The notes under the pieces were generated by a model that searched no databases, was not told the DNA's origin, and saw only the letters and a program-made list of their open reading frames with translations. Both the position numbers and the translations under genes were made by a program. A stretch of DNA of 64,000 nucleotides from Thiohalocapsa sp. PB-PSB1 (GTDB taxonomy: Bacteria > Pseudomonadota > Gammaproteobacteria > Chromatiales > Chromatiaceae), in contig CP050890.1 of assembly GCA_016745215.1 (NCBI GenBank), positions 4,588,001-4,652,000 of the forward strand, given 5' to 3'. Shown in pieces: positions 18,698-28,307 of the stretch. Numbering within the stretch: the stretch's first letter is position 1; the number at the start of each line of letters is the position of its first letter.

Positions 18698-18779
18698 TTC
18701 ACCGCAGAGACGCAGCGTGCGCAGAGGGGCCGGGCAAATACATGCTCTTCTCAGCGTACTCTGCGTCTCTGCGGTGAAT
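18698..18779. repeat. Composite dispersed repeat, inverted pair
   Basis: Two facing copies, CACCGCAGAGACGCAGCGTG and CTCTGCGTCTCTGCGGTGAA, with about 25 bases between them, give an almost perfect long stem-loop. Confidence 0.8.
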
Positions 18780-18953
18780 CGAACCTCATGCTGGGTGAAT
18801 GGGTTTAGGCGATTGCTGTGTAGAAATAGACCATCTGGGTTGTTTCTCTCTCCGGCAATCGCCTTGCTGCCGGGCGTGCTGCTTGAAGGGATTCTGTCGC
18901 TTGCTTGACATGCCTTCTCCTGCTGCACAGTATTTTGACGCCGCACCCATCGC

Positions 18954-21900
18954 CTAAAGCCCCAGCTCGCGCCAGCGCGCTTCGATCCGCTTCACCGAAA
19001 TCGGATAGGCGGTGCCGAGTTGCTGCGCGAACAGCGACACGCGCAATTCCTCCAACAGCCAGCGGATTTCTTCCAGTCTTGGGTCATAGCGCCCGGCTGC
19101 ATGAGCGGCAAGGCTGCGCTCGCGCCACTTGTGCAACAGCGGGGTCAGCTCACGCAGGCGTTCCTGGTCACGGCCAGCCGCTTGGGTCAGTTTCCCGACA
19201 CGCTGGCTGGCCGCCTTCAGATAACGCGGGTAGTCCTTGAGATGATCAAACGGTACTTGTTGTAAAAAACCCCGAAAAATCAGCGCGTCAAGCTGTTCGC
19301 GCAAATCCAGCACCGAGGCCATCCAGTTCACTTGGGTAATACCGGCGAGCTGTTTACGCAACGGCTGGTAAACATCGAGAATACTGGCCGCGAGGGTGCA
19401 GACCTCATCCGCGATGTCCATCATGGCGGCCTTGCATTCGAGGATGCGTTGCTCGAAGGCGGCTTGGTCACGCAACGGCGCCTGCCCCTGAATAAAGGTC
19501 AGATCCAAAATCAATGTGACCAATTCGTCGGCCAGATCCACCGCTCGGTTGTCGCCGGGATGCGCAATTCGCCCGCCAGCCGAATCAGCAGACACCACAT
19601 TGGCCGATGCGATCTGCATTTCCGGCAACGGCGCCTTGGCGTATTGCAAACGCATGCGATCCAGCCCCGGTAAATTGCGCCGCAAAGAGCGCAATTGTTG
19701 TGGCAGCGACAGCATGATCAATCGCCGCAAGCCGTTGCGCATTGCCATCTGCGCGTTCTGCTCGGCATCCAGCACGCGGATTGAAACGCTGTCGCCCGCA
19801 TCGACTAAGGCCGGAAAACCGCGTACTCGGATGCCAGCGCGATCCATATCGATCTGTTCCGGTAGGAAACCAAAATCCCAACGCGTCACGCCATCGCGCT
19901 CTAACGCATGGCCCCACTGCTGACTCGCCGCGTTGGCCCTGCAACCGCCGTCGGCATGGCGGCGCTTGAGCCGTACCAGATCATCACCGCTGGCCACCGA
20001 TTTACCCGTATGATCCACTAAACGTACCTTCATACGCAGATGCTCGGGCAAGGCATCTGCATCCCAGACATCCTCCGGCACGCGCACGCCGGTCAGATCG
20101 TACAATGTCTCGGCCAATGCCTGAATCAGCGGACGATCCGATGGGCGCAATACCGCAACCAGCCTGGCAGCGGTTTCCGGGATCGGCACAAAAGCCTTGC
20201 GCATTTGCTTCGGCAGACCACGCAATAATGCCCTGATGCGCTCCTCCAGCAAACCTGGCACCAGCCATTCCAAACGCTCCGGCGAGACCTGATTGATCAA
20301 CGGCAGCGGCACCACTAGGGTGACACCATCGCTCGGCTGACCGGGATCAAAGCGATATTCCAGTGGCAATTCCGTTGCACCGACCCGCAGACTGTCGGGA
20401 AAATTTTCGGCGGTGATCTCCGCGGCATCGCGTGCCATGACATCAGCCATACGCATGTGCAGCAATTTGGGCTGCTGGCGGGTCGCCTTACGCAACCAAC
20501 GCTCGAACTGAGGCTTGGAATAGAGTCCGCTGGGCACGCGCTCGGCATAAAACGCGTAGATCGCGTCTTCATCCACCAGAATATCGCGGCGTCGGGACTT
20601 GGTCTCCAGATGACGCACGTAGTCGATCAACTCCTGATTATGCCGCCAGAATGGTGCACGCGTGTCGAAGTCGCCCTCTGCCAGGCCGAAACGCAAAAAC
20701 ACCTCGCGCGCCTCTGACGGATTAATGGGGCCATAGTTGATGCGCCGACGGCTGATCAGAGTCACTCCGTACAGGGTCACGGTTTCGAACGCGGCCACCT
20801 GGCCGGATTTGCTTTGCCAATGCGGCTCGGAATACGCGCGCTTGACCAGATGCGCCCCGGCATTTTCGATCCAGCCAGGCTGCACCTTGGCCGCGATGCG
20901 CCCGTATTGACGGGTGGTTTCGACACGCTCGGCACAGACAATCCACTTTGGGCCAGCCGCAGATTTGGTCGCGGATTTACCCTGCAACAAGGCGGAACTG
21001 GGATGAAGGTAAAAACGCCCGCCGCGCGCGCCTAAATACTCACGCTGCTCATCCTTGACACCGATGTTACTCAACAGGCCGGTGAGCAACGCCCGATGCA
21101 ACTGCTCAAAGGTGCCTTGCGTCGCATTCTCGCGATGTCCCAACTCGCGCATCTGCTCACGCAGCTGAGTGTGTACATCCAGCCATTCCTGCGCCCGGTT
21201 CCAGGACAAAAAATGCTGCCGACACTGCTGCTGAAACTTTCTGCGCGAGAGCGACTTGCGTTCACGCCGCAAAAATTCCCACAAATTCAACAAAGTCATG
21301 AAATCCGAGTCTTCATGCTGCCAGGTGGCGTGCATCTGATCCGCCAACTGCTGCTTGTCCAGCGGCCGGTCTCGCGGATCCTGCACACTCAACGCCGAGG
21401 CGATGATCAGCACCTCACGCAGGCAGTGGTGGGACTCCGCCGCCAGCAGCATACGGCCGATCCTTGGGTCCACCGGCAAGCGCGCAAGCTGCCGACCAAG
21501 TGCCGTCAATTCGCCGTCGGCATCCACGGCGGCCAGTTCTTCGAGAGTCCGATAACCATCGGAGATCAGCTTGGTATCGGGTGGATCGAGGAACGGAAAG
21601 TTCTCAATGGCGCCGAAGCCAAGCAACTTCATCTGCAGGATCACCGACGCCAGATTGGTACGACGAATCTCCGGCTCGGTGAACTCGGCGCGTGCATCGA
21701 AATTCTCCTCGGTATACAGCCGGATGCAGATACCCGATGCGATGCGCCCGCAGCGACCCTTACGTTGGTTGGCCGAGGCACGGCTGATGCGCTCCACCGG
21801 CAATCGCTGCACCTTGCTGCGATGGCTATAACGGCTGATCCGCGCAAAGCCCGGATCGACCACGTAATGGATGCCTGGTACCGTCAACGAGGTCTCGGCA

Positions 21901-23033
21901 ACATTGGTCGCCAACACCACCCGCCGCTTTGCATGGGATTGAAACACCCGCGCCTGCTCGCCGGGTCCTTGACGGGCGAACAGCGGCAGGATCTCGGTCG
22001 AGGCAGGATGATGTTTACGCAGGGTTTCGGCAGTCACGCGAATCTCGCGCTCGCCGGACAGAAAGACCAGCACGTCGCCCCGCCCGGCCCGTGCGAGTTC
22101 GTCGACCGCATTGGAAATGGCCAGTTGCATGGCGTCATCGCGCTCCGCGGCGAATTCTTCGTCGGCTGGGCGGTAGCGAACTTCCACCGGATAGGTCCGC
22201 CCGGAAATCTCGATCACCGGCGCATCGTCGAAGTGCCTGGAGAAACGCTGCGGATCGATGGTTGCGGAGGTCACGATCAATTTCAGGTCCGGACGCTTGG
22301 GCAGGATCTGTTTCAACCAACCGAGCAGGAAATCGATGTTCAGACTGCGCTCATGGGCCTCATCGATGATCAATGTGTCGTATTCGTTCAGATATCGATC
22401 CTGCTGGATCTCCGCCAACAGCATACCGTCAGTCATCAGCTTGACCGCGGTGGTCGGCTGTACCCGGTCGTGAAAACGCACCTTGTAGCCCACCGTGCTG
22501 CCGAGCTCGGTGCCCAGCTCCGCGGATAGCCGGCTGGCCAGACTGCGCGCGGCGATGCGCCGCGGCTGTGTATGTCCGATGCGCCCGAAGCAGCCACGGC
22601 CGAGGCCTGGGCCGCCCAGTCCCAGGCTGGCATCAAGACAAATCTTCGGCAATTGGGTGGACTTGCCGGAACCGGTCTCCCCACAGAGCACCACGACCTG
22701 ATGATCGCGGATCAGCGCTGCCACCTGATCGCGACGCTCGCTGACCGGCAATTCCGGCGGGTAATCGATTTTGGGGATACCGGCACGCCGCTGTTCGGCC
22801 AGCGCGCGGGATGCGCTGATGGCATCGACCAACCGCGCAAGCGCCTGGTCTACCGGCTGGCGGTCGCGCTCGCGTCGCCGCAGACCACGCAACCGGCGCG
22901 TGAATTGTCGCCGATCGCGGATTAAACAACCGGTCAGATCGATGTCCGCTGTCGCGATCGGTCCGCGCGTTGAGCGGTCGCCGTCGGCTGGGATAGATTG
23001 CAAAGTGCGCTGTTGCGTTTCGGACATGGTCAT
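18954..23033 (-). CDS. hrpA: ATP-dependent RNA helicase HrpA
   Basis: DEAH-box helicase, of the family that acts in stalled-ribosome rescue and mRNA processing in E. coli. From the chosen start the protein is 1,359 residues. Motif I is GETGSGKS near 118-125, followed by a short Gly-rich insertion before GHTQPRR, and motif II is DEAH near 224-227 (LIIDEAHERSLNIDF). The helicase C domain (GRCGRIASGICIRLY), HA2, OB-fold and the long HrpA-specific C-terminal region follow. The start is uncertain: ATG codons at 23081, 23033 and 23027 are all in frame, and none has a strong ribosome-binding site. I prefer 23033 because the first 16 residues of the longer form are atypical. Confidence 0.95.
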   Translation of the reverse strand: MTMSETQQRTLQSIPADGDRSTRGPIATADIDLTGCLIRDRRQFTRRLRGLRRRERDRQPVDQALARLVDAISASRALAEQRRAGIPKIDYPPELPVSERRDQVAALIRDHQVVVLCGETGSGKSTQLPKICLDASLGLGGPGLGRGCFGRIGHTQPRRIAARSLASRLSAELGTELGSTVGYKVRFHDRVQPTTAVKLMTDGMLLAEIQQDRYLNEYDTLIIDEAHERSLNIDFLLGWLKQILPKRPDLKLIVTSATIDPQRFSRHFDDAPVIEISGRTYPVEVRYRPADEEFAAERDDAMQLAISNAVDELARAGRGDVLVFLSGEREIRVTAETLRKHHPASTEILPLFARQGPGEQARVFQSHAKRRVVLATNVAETSLTVPGIHYVVDPGFARISRYSHRSKVQRLPVERISRASANQRKGRCGRIASGICIRLYTEENFDARAEFTEPEIRRTNLASVILQMKLLGFGAIENFPFLDPPDTKLISDGYRTLEELAAVDADGELTALGRQLARLPVDPRIGRMLLAAESHHCLREVLIIASALSVQDPRDRPLDKQQLADQMHATWQHEDSDFMTLLNLWEFLRRERKSLSRRKFQQQCRQHFLSWNRAQEWLDVHTQLREQMRELGHRENATQGTFEQLHRALLTGLLSNIGVKDEQREYLGARGGRFYLHPSSALLQGKSATKSAAGPKWIVCAERVETTRQYGRIAAKVQPGWIENAGAHLVKRAYSEPHWQSKSGQVAAFETVTLYGVTLISRRRINYGPINPSEAREVFLRFGLAEGDFDTRAPFWRHNQELIDYVRHLETKSRRRDILVDEDAIYAFYAERVPSGLYSKPQFERWLRKATRQQPKLLHMRMADVMARDAAEITAENFPDSLRVGATELPLEYRFDPGQPSDGVTLVVPLPLINQVSPERLEWLVPGLLEERIRALLRGLPKQMRKAFVPIPETAARLVAVLRPSDRPLIQALAETLYDLTGVRVPEDVWDADALPEHLRMKVRLVDHTGKSVASGDDLVRLKRRHADGGCRANAASQQWGHALERDGVTRWDFGFLPEQIDMDRAGIRVRGFPALVDAGDSVSIRVLDAEQNAQMAMRNGLRRLIMLSLPQQLRSLRRNLPGLDRMRLQYAKAPLPEMQIASANVVSADSAGGRIAHPGDNRAVDLADELVTLILDLTFIQGQAPLRDQAAFEQRILECKAAMMDIADEVCTLAASILDVYQPLRKQLAGITQVNWMASVLDLREQLDALIFRGFLQQVPFDHLKDYPRYLKAASQRVGKLTQAAGRDQERLRELTPLLHKWRERSLAAHAAGRYDPRLEEIRWLLEELRVSLFAQQLGTAYPISVKRIEARWRELGL

Positions 23034-23081
23034 TGTTCGCCATCGATAATACCGGTTCCAGATTGCCGGCCATTGCATCAT

Positions 23082-23403
23082 GGTAGACCAGCGTCCGGCG
23101 GCTCAAAGCTAAATTGCCCACCCAGGCGTCGCTGGAATCACCGGAATCGACAACTGGGACACTGATATCCAGTCGCGTATACTTGCGGACGAATCACCCA
23201 TATTCAGACCCGCTCGCTTCGAGAGATCCGCCAGCATGCCACGGCAGGCACCGATACCGCGGCGAAGCCGATGCGCGGATTTGCGCTGGCTTCACCGCGT
23301 CATATCGAGCGCAAGGCTTCTCCCAGGCTCAATGGCAAATTTCGATCGAGCAAACAAAATCAACCCAAAATCAACCCGGCAACCTCAATCCAGTCATTCA
23401 ACT
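23082..23403. other. Intergenic region between hrpA and the FAH-family gene
   Basis: About 320 bases separate the divergent genes. An open frame extends upstream of the FAH start, but its translation shows no family similarity, so it is treated as non-coding. It presumably contains the promoters for both genes; none is clear enough to mark. Confidence 0.5.
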
Positions 23404-24222
23404 ATGCACCTGATTCGCTTCGAAACACCCGACGGCCGTATCCTCCATGGCAGCCAAATCGACGACGGCACTGCCGCGCTCCTATCATCCGATTTTTTCG
23501 GCGATCGCGCCAGCACCGGCCAGACCGAGCGCATCGGCCGCCTATTGGCACCCATCGTACCCTGCAATATCTACGGCATCGGCCTGAACTATCGCGATCA
23601 CGCGACGGAAACCGGGCAAGAGCTGCCGCAAAACCCGGTCATCTTCATGAAACCCACCACGACAGTCACCGGTCCAGGCGATCCGATCCTGCTGCCCGCT
23701 GCCTGTGAACGTGGTCCCGAGGTGGACTACGAGGCGGAGTTGGGAGTCGTGATCGGTCGCGATGCGCGCAATGTCAGCGCCGAGCAAGCGCTGGACTATG
23801 TGCTGGGCTACACCGCCGCTTGCGATGTCTCCGCCCGCCGCTGGCAAAAACACGGCGGCGGCGGACAGTGGATTCGGGGCAAGAGTTTCGACAGCTTCTG
23901 CCCAATCGGACCAGTGCTGGTCACTGCCGACGAGATCCCGAATCCGCAAGCGCTGGCATTGCGCTGCGTGGTCAACGACGAGCCCCTGCAACAGGGCTCC
24001 ACGTCGGACATGATCTTTAGCGTCGCCGAACTGATTGCGTTTCTGAGTCGCGATACCACGCTTGCCCCCGGCACATTGATCCTGACCGGCACCCCGGCTG
24101 GCGTCGGCGTTGCGCGTAAACCGCCGGTCTTCCTCGCCAACGGCGACCGGGTACGCGTTGAGATCGACGGGATCGGCGTGCTGGAGAACCCGGTCATGGA
24201 CGCGGTTCAGCATGCAGCCTGA
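23404..24222 (+). CDS. Fumarylacetoacetate hydrolase (FAH) family protein
   Basis: A 272-residue FAH-fold enzyme with C-C bond hydrolase, decarboxylase or isomerase activity on 2-oxo acids. The start MHLIRFETPDG is set at the family's N-terminal strand. Metal-site features include GIGLNYRDHATETG (about 58-71), EVDYEAELGVVIG (about 106-118) and the lysine in RGKSFDSFCPIGP. The C-terminal LILTGTPAGVGVAR motif is typical. Substrate cannot be told from sequence. It is a single gene followed by dispersed repeats. Confidence 0.88.
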   Translation: MHLIRFETPDGRILHGSQIDDGTAALLSSDFFGDRASTGQTERIGRLLAPIVPCNIYGIGLNYRDHATETGQELPQNPVIFMKPTTTVTGPGDPILLPAACERGPEVDYEAELGVVIGRDARNVSAEQALDYVLGYTAACDVSARRWQKHGGGGQWIRGKSFDSFCPIGPVLVTADEIPNPQALALRCVVNDEPLQQGSTSDMIFSVAELIAFLSRDTTLAPGTLILTGTPAGVGVARKPPVFLANGDRVRVEIDGIGVLENPVMDAVQHAA

Positions 24223-24255
24223 TGGTCGTTGGTAACGGCCTAGGGCTCACCTGCG

Positions 24256-24325
24256 GGCATGCTGCCTGCGCAGCATGTTCAGCAATTCAACCAGAATGAA
24301 GTTTGATTCACCGCAGAGACGCAAA
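24256..24325. repeat. Composite dispersed repeat, full copy
   Basis: GCTGCCTGCGCAGCATGTTC, then CAACCAGAATGAAGTTTG, then ATTCACCGCAGAGACGC, in that order. The 756-835 region read on the minus strand has the same three blocks in the same order, so the two sub-repeats form one element of about 70-80 bases. Confidence 0.8.
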
Positions 24326-24351
24326 GAATAGGGATGCGTTGGCCTCAGCCT

Positions 24352-24387
24352 AGGCTGTCGAAATGTCCTGAGTTTTGATGCCAAACC
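24352..24387. repeat. Dispersed repeat, copy 1
   Basis: AGGCTGTCGAA, one variable base, then TGTCCTGAGTTTTGATGCC and AAACC; the second copy is at 55,419-55,454 in the same orientation. Confidence 0.75.
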
Positions 24388-24709
24388 GATTCCGGGTCTT
24401 GGATTGCTTCATCGAACGCACTGGGGAAGCCTCATCGATGTCGGGGTCGCTATCGGAATCGGAATCGAATCCGCTCATCGATCAAAACAGCCAGCTCGAT
24501 ACCAATCCCTAATGTTGACCTCGACACCGATCCCAACACCGACTCAGCATCCATCAACCGGGAAGCGCTTGTTTTAGTGAGACTGCAGATTTCGACAGCC
24601 TAGCCTCAGCTTCTCTGCGCACGCTGCGTCTCTGCGGTGAATCCTTACATTGTTTGCAGACAGCACCCACCTGCGGCGTTGCGTCAGGCGTTCCCACCCG
24701 AGCATCGCC

Positions 24710-25456
24710 TCAAGCATCGGCATAGCGCTTGTCGCGCAGATAAAAGCGCTTTCCGGAGCCTTCACCGAGGATGCGCGCTTCGATATCAAACAGCTTGGTA
24801 GCCTTGATCAATTCGCTGAGCTTGGCGTAGCCATAGCTGCGTTGATCGAACTGCGGCGAGCGTTTATTAATGGTATTACCGACACTGGACAACTCGGCCC
24901 AGCCGTCATCGCCAGCGGCATCTGCGGCCGCCTTGCGCAACAGCGTTACCAGTTTTGCATCACCGCGCAATTCCTTAGTGCCCAGACGCGCGGGCGGTGT
25001 CGCCCCGGGCGCCTCGTCTTTGAGCAGTTCGGTGAAGACGAATTTGTCACAGGCGGCAACAAACGCATCCGGCGTCTTCTGCTCACCAAAGCCATAGACC
25101 TTGAGCCCGGATTCGCGGATGCGTGCCGCCAGCGGCGTGAAATCGCTATCGCTCGAGACCAGGCAAAATCCGTCAAAGCGACCGCTGTGCAGCAAGTCCA
25201 TGGCGTCGATCACCATGGCTGCATCGGTGGCATTCTTACCTTTGGTGTATGCAAACTGCTGGCGAGGCTGAATGGAATGGCGCAGCAGGACATCCTTCCA
25301 GCCGGCAAGATTGGGCCGCGTCCAGTCGCCGTAAATGCGCTTGACCTGGGCGGTGCCATAGCTGGCCACCTCCTCCAGCAGGCCGTCGATGACCGATGCC
25401 TGAGCGTTATCCGCATCAATCAGCAGCGCCAGGCGCCGGTCCTGTTCATCCGTCAT
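24710..25456 (-). CDS. NYN-domain (LabA-like PIN) protein with C-terminal OST-HTH/LOTUS-like domain
   Basis: The 248-residue protein starts MTDEQDRRLALLIDADNAQ, the first acidic motif of the NYN nuclease fold. It continues with KGKNATDAAMVIDAMDLLHS and GFCLVSSDSDFTPLAARIRE, which carry the remaining conserved aspartates. The C-terminal part (about 170-248, QRSYGYAKLSELIKATKLFDIE) matches the OST-HTH/LOTUS RNA-binding type. An RNase-like role is expected. The start at 25456 has a GGAGAA site eight bases upstream, so the longer frame is rejected. It lies just after the DUF2058 gene and is probably cotranscribed. Confidence 0.87.
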   Translation of the reverse strand: MTDEQDRRLALLIDADNAQASVIDGLLEEVASYGTAQVKRIYGDWTRPNLAGWKDVLLRHSIQPRQQFAYTKGKNATDAAMVIDAMDLLHSGRFDGFCLVSSDSDFTPLAARIRESGLKVYGFGEQKTPDAFVAACDKFVFTELLKDEAPGATPPARLGTKELRGDAKLVTLLRKAAADAAGDDGWAELSSVGNTINKRSPQFDQRSYGYAKLSELIKATKLFDIEARILGEGSGKRFYLRDKRYADA

Positions 25457-25497
25457 ATTCGAGAGTTCTCCATGGTCACTGCAATCACCCCGGCCGA

Positions 25498-26019
25498 TTA
25501 CCACATCAGATCATCTGGCACCTTGAAATCGGCGTACTCGTCGTCGGCATCGTCGCCAGGCGTATTGTGCACCAGAATCAACGATGGGTCATATGCGGCG
25601 ATCCGTTCGACCAGCTGCGATGACACCAGGGCATAAAAATCGTCCTGACGCACAATGGCTAGCGTACCATCAACCAGCCCGGCATGTTGTTCCGCGTTGA
25701 CATACAGCCGCTTCAGCGCTTTGCCATCGCTGAAGTTATAGGCAACATCGCCGCCATCGCGACTGATGCGATTGTCCCGGATCAATTGCCACAATGCGAC
25801 AAGCTCGGCTTTGCGCTTCGCTTCCTCGTCACGTTCGCGATTCAGTTCACGATCGCGCTTGCGTTTCAGCGCCGCGGCCTTGGCCGCCTCCTGCCGGCTT
25901 GCCGCATCATCGCCGCCGCTGGCGCGTTTGTTTTTACGCTTTTTGCTACGCGTCTGTTTGGCCTGCTGCTGGCTGACCAATCCCGCCTTCAGCAGCTGAT
26001 CCTGAAGCGAGTTCCCCAT
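25498..26019 (-). CDS. DUF2058 family protein (YaiL-like)
   Basis: The 173-residue protein begins MGNSLQDQLLKAGLVSQQQA, followed by a very basic helix (KQTRSKKRKNKRASG, AALKRKRDRELNRERDEEA) and an acidic C-terminal globular part, the layout of the DUF2058 nucleoid or polynucleotide-associated proteins. It precedes the NYN gene by 41 bases on the same strand, suggesting a joint RNA-related role (inference). Confidence 0.85.
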   Translation of the reverse strand: MGNSLQDQLLKAGLVSQQQAKQTRSKKRKNKRASGGDDAASRQEAAKAAALKRKRDRELNRERDEEAKRKAELVALWQLIRDNRISRDGGDVAYNFSDGKALKRLYVNAEQHAGLVDGTLAIVRQDDFYALVSSQLVERIAAYDPSLILVHNTPGDDADDEYADFKVPDDLMW

Positions 26020-26303
26020 GGCGTGATTCCTCCGACCTCTGGTTGAAGCCTAATCTATAGTGAGTTCGAACCCGGCTACCTGGGCGGCGATGGGTTCTGT
26101 TGCCACGAATTGTAGCGCCGTTATGCAAGCTGGTTCAGAATCTTCGTATTCGCCGGGCCACTTCCGCATCTGGCGCTGTTGCTTCCTTCAAGGTATCGGT
26201 AGAATTCAGCCAGCGATCAAATGTGGTGCTTGGCCACCGCCGGCAGCCACCCCGCGACTGAACTTTCCAACGATCAACGATACATAGATCAGGAGTACCT
26301 GAA

Positions 26304-26813
26304 ATGAAGCACATCGTCCTCTGTTCGCTTGCTCTCGGCTTAGCCTGCGCGTCCATCTTAGAGGCCTCTGCACAGACAATTGGCATCGTCAGTATGGAGC
26401 GCGTTCTGCAGGAAAGCGACAGGGGCAAGGCAGTGCAGACGACATTAGAGGAACGTTTTGGCGAGCAGCAGCAGGCATTTGCCGAACGCGAACGCGAAAT
26501 CCGCCAATTGCAGGCCGCGTTGGATCGAGACAAGCCTCTGATGAGTAAAGCACAGGTGGAAAAAAAGGAACAGGATATCAAATCCCGCATCGAAGCCTTC
26601 GAAAAAGACTTCACCGAGGTGCAGAAAGAGGTCGTGGCAGCACAGCAACAGGAAGGACAGAAACTGCTGGAGCCGGCTCGCGAGGCGGTCAATCAGGTCG
26701 CAGAGAAAAAAAAGCTGGGGGCCGTTTTCGAAGCCAGTCGCTCCGGCCTGATGTATCTGGGAGAAAGCGCCGATATCACGGACGATGTCATCAAGCAGAT
26801 GAATGCAAATTAG
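26304..26813 (+). CDS. OmpH/Skp-family periplasmic chaperone
   Basis: The 169-residue precursor has a signal peptide (about 1-23, ending EASAQ), the Skp start IGIVSMERVLQES, a long charged alpha-helical hairpin (residues 45-125) and a short C-terminal strand region. Skp-type trimers hold unfolded outer-membrane proteins in the periplasm. It is not in the usual bamA-skp-lpxD cluster, so it may be a paralogue; I therefore give no gene symbol. Confidence 0.85.
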   Translation: MKHIVLCSLALGLACASILEASAQTIGIVSMERVLQESDRGKAVQTTLEERFGEQQQAFAEREREIRQLQAALDRDKPLMSKAQVEKKEQDIKSRIEAFEKDFTEVQKEVVAAQQQEGQKLLEPAREAVNQVAEKKKLGAVFEASRSGLMYLGESADITDDVIKQMNAN

Positions 26814-27057
26814 GCTCGGGCTTGCATAACCTCGATTTCGAAACTGTTTTTCAGCCGGTTACCTAATCTGGATCAGGATTCCGCAGCCGCAAGGTTTCTC
26901 GGTTGATGAATGCTGGTTTACAATTTCTGATGGCGATGCATCGCCCAAGAACGCGTTCTCGCCCGGCTTCCGCCGTTCAGACAACCCAATTTCAAGACAT
27001 TTCGACATCCATTCGGCATCGCCAATCGATGTCGTCGCTGCGGAGGAGCACAAACCG

Positions 27058-27294
27058 ATGCTCGGAGAACAACACGACCTGATACACGAGTTTCCGGATT
27101 ACGAGCTTAAAATCGCGGACTTGCGTGAAGGCAATCCCCCCTTTGCCACGATGATGGATCAATATGACGACCTCGATGCCCGCGTCCGCAAGCTCGAAGA
27201 GCTGGGCACCCCAGTGGCCGACGAGACAATTGAGGAGCTCAAAAAAGAGCGCCTGCTTCTGAAAGACAAACTCTACGAAATGCTGCGCGCATAG
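27058..27294 (+). CDS. YdcH family protein (DUF465)
   Basis: A 78-residue all-helical protein with the DUF465 pattern: an N-terminal HDLIHEFPDYELKIADLREG and the C-terminal EELKKERLLLKDKLYEML hairpin. The start is preceded by GCGGAGGAG ten bases upstream. The family's function is unknown. A strong palindrome follows the gene (27,306-27,333). Confidence 0.88.
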   Translation: MLGEQHDLIHEFPDYELKIADLREGNPPFATMMDQYDDLDARVRKLEELGTPVADETIEELKKERLLLKDKLYEMLRA

Positions 27295-27305
27295 CGACTC
27301 TTAAC

Positions 27306-27333
27306 GTCTCCGATCCAACGCCGGGTCGGAGAC
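27306..27333. other. Hairpin downstream of the ydcH-like gene
   Basis: GTCTCCGATCC and GGGTCGGAGAC form an 11-bp stem (one G-T pair) around a 6-base loop, 12 bases after the stop codon. No T-tract follows, so it is either a weak terminator or an RNA 3'-end stabiliser. Confidence 0.55.
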
Positions 27334-27416
27334 CGCATCCCTACCCCGGGCACCGCACGCAAGCCCATTCTTCTCATCACCGCGAAAACGCAGAAGAATC
27401 TTCGGAAAGATTCAAT

Positions 27417-28307
27417 TCAGTCGGCAAAGCCATAAATGAAAAAGATGGTTTCCAGCAATTGCGTAGGCTCGGCATCTTCGCCAAACCAGCGCTCGAAAAT
27501 CCGGTCGACCTCACCACTGCGATAGACCTGTGCAAGGCCGCGGTTCACGGCCAGGCGAAAGTCGGCATCATTGCGAGGCAGGGCAAAGGCATAGGGCTCC
27601 ACCGAAAAGTCCGCATCCAAAATCATATAGTCCTCGGCGGCATTGAGTTCAGCCACCTGGCCGATCAACAGCAGACGGTCGCTGGCAACCGCGTCCAATG
27701 CGCCCGCAACCAATTGCTCGCGGCCGTCGCGCACATCCTTGATCGGCACCAGCTTGGCATTGATCAAGCGCTTTTTTAATACCGGTCGCAGGCGCAATTC
27801 GGTGGTAGTCTCCGGGATCACGCCCAATCGCTTGCCGCCCAAATCCCCAAGCGCGCGGATGCCGGCATCGGAGCGGACCAGGATGCCTCCGGACTCGACG
27901 AAGATCACGTTCGAAAAATCCACGTTGCGCTGACGCTCCAATGTCATGGTGGTGGTACCACATTCGATATCGGCCTCCGCATTGGCCACGGCAGCCAGAC
28001 GACGGGGCGTATTGCCTTCGATCCACGCGATCTCCAACGCATCCAAACCCAATGCCTGCTGCACACTGGCCACCACGCGCCGGCACAGATCCACCGAATA
28101 GCCGCGCGGCGCGCCATCGGCATCACGAAATGCGATGGGATACGCATTTGGCGCGAAGGCAATGCGGATCGTCTTTGCAACTTTGATGCGCTCCAGGGCG
28201 CCACTGCCGGCGCTTGCCGGCAACGACAGCCCCAGCAGAACAACCACGGACAGGACGGCCGTGATCCAGGCCGGCACACCGATGGCGGTGCTCGAGCGTC
28301 TCATCAT
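27417..28307 (-). CDS. Periplasmic substrate-binding protein, amino-acid type (SBP family 3)
   Basis: The 296-residue precursor has a hydrophobic signal segment (about 13-33), then the family 3 fold: IRIAFAPNAYPIAFRDADG, GYSVDLCRRV, ECGTTTMTLERQRNVDFS. It resembles GltI-type amino-acid receptors, but no permease or ATPase gene is adjacent. Its start overlaps the upstream PH-domain gene by an ATGA junction, so the two are translated together. The ligand is unknown; it may serve a sensor rather than a transporter (inference from missing partners). Confidence 0.85.
   Translation of the reverse strand: MMRRSSTAIGVPAWITAVLSVVVLLGLSLPASAGSGALERIKVAKTIRIAFAPNAYPIAFRDADGAPRGYSVDLCRRVVASVQQALGLDALEIAWIEGNTPRRLAAVANAEADIECGTTTMTLERQRNVDFSNVIFVESGGILVRSDAGIRALGDLGGKRLGVIPETTTELRLRPVLKKRLINAKLVPIKDVRDGREQLVAGALDAVASDRLLLIGQVAELNAAEDYMILDADFSVEPYAFALPRNDADFRLAVNRGLAQVYRSGEVDRIFERWFGEDAEPTQLLETIFFIYGFAD

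Larger units (their letters stand above)
18125..18953. other. Repeat-rich intergenic region, no gene
   Basis: An 829-base gap between the OmpA-type gene and the 3' end of hrpA. Open frames here overlap on both strands and look spurious. It contains GGTATC/GGCGTC simple units (18,380-18,420), a REP-like block (18,456-18,500), a direct CACCGCAGAGACGCAG element (18,698-18,731) and its inverted partner (18,750-18,779). Confidence 0.7.
24223..24709. other. Intergenic region with composite repeats
   Basis: 487 bases without a gene. It holds the composite element at 24,256-24,325, a block AGGCTGTCGAA-TGTCCTGAG (24,352-24,387) that recurs at 55,419-55,454, GGAATC-type simple units near 24,450, and an inverted CTGCGTCTCTGCGGTGAA copy at 24,611-24,643. 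Confidence 0.7.

Noticed and set aside
18698..18779. CACCGCAGAGACGCAG repeats as a CRISPR candidate
   Set aside because: Copies are inverted and scattered, with irregular distances and no cas genes nearby.
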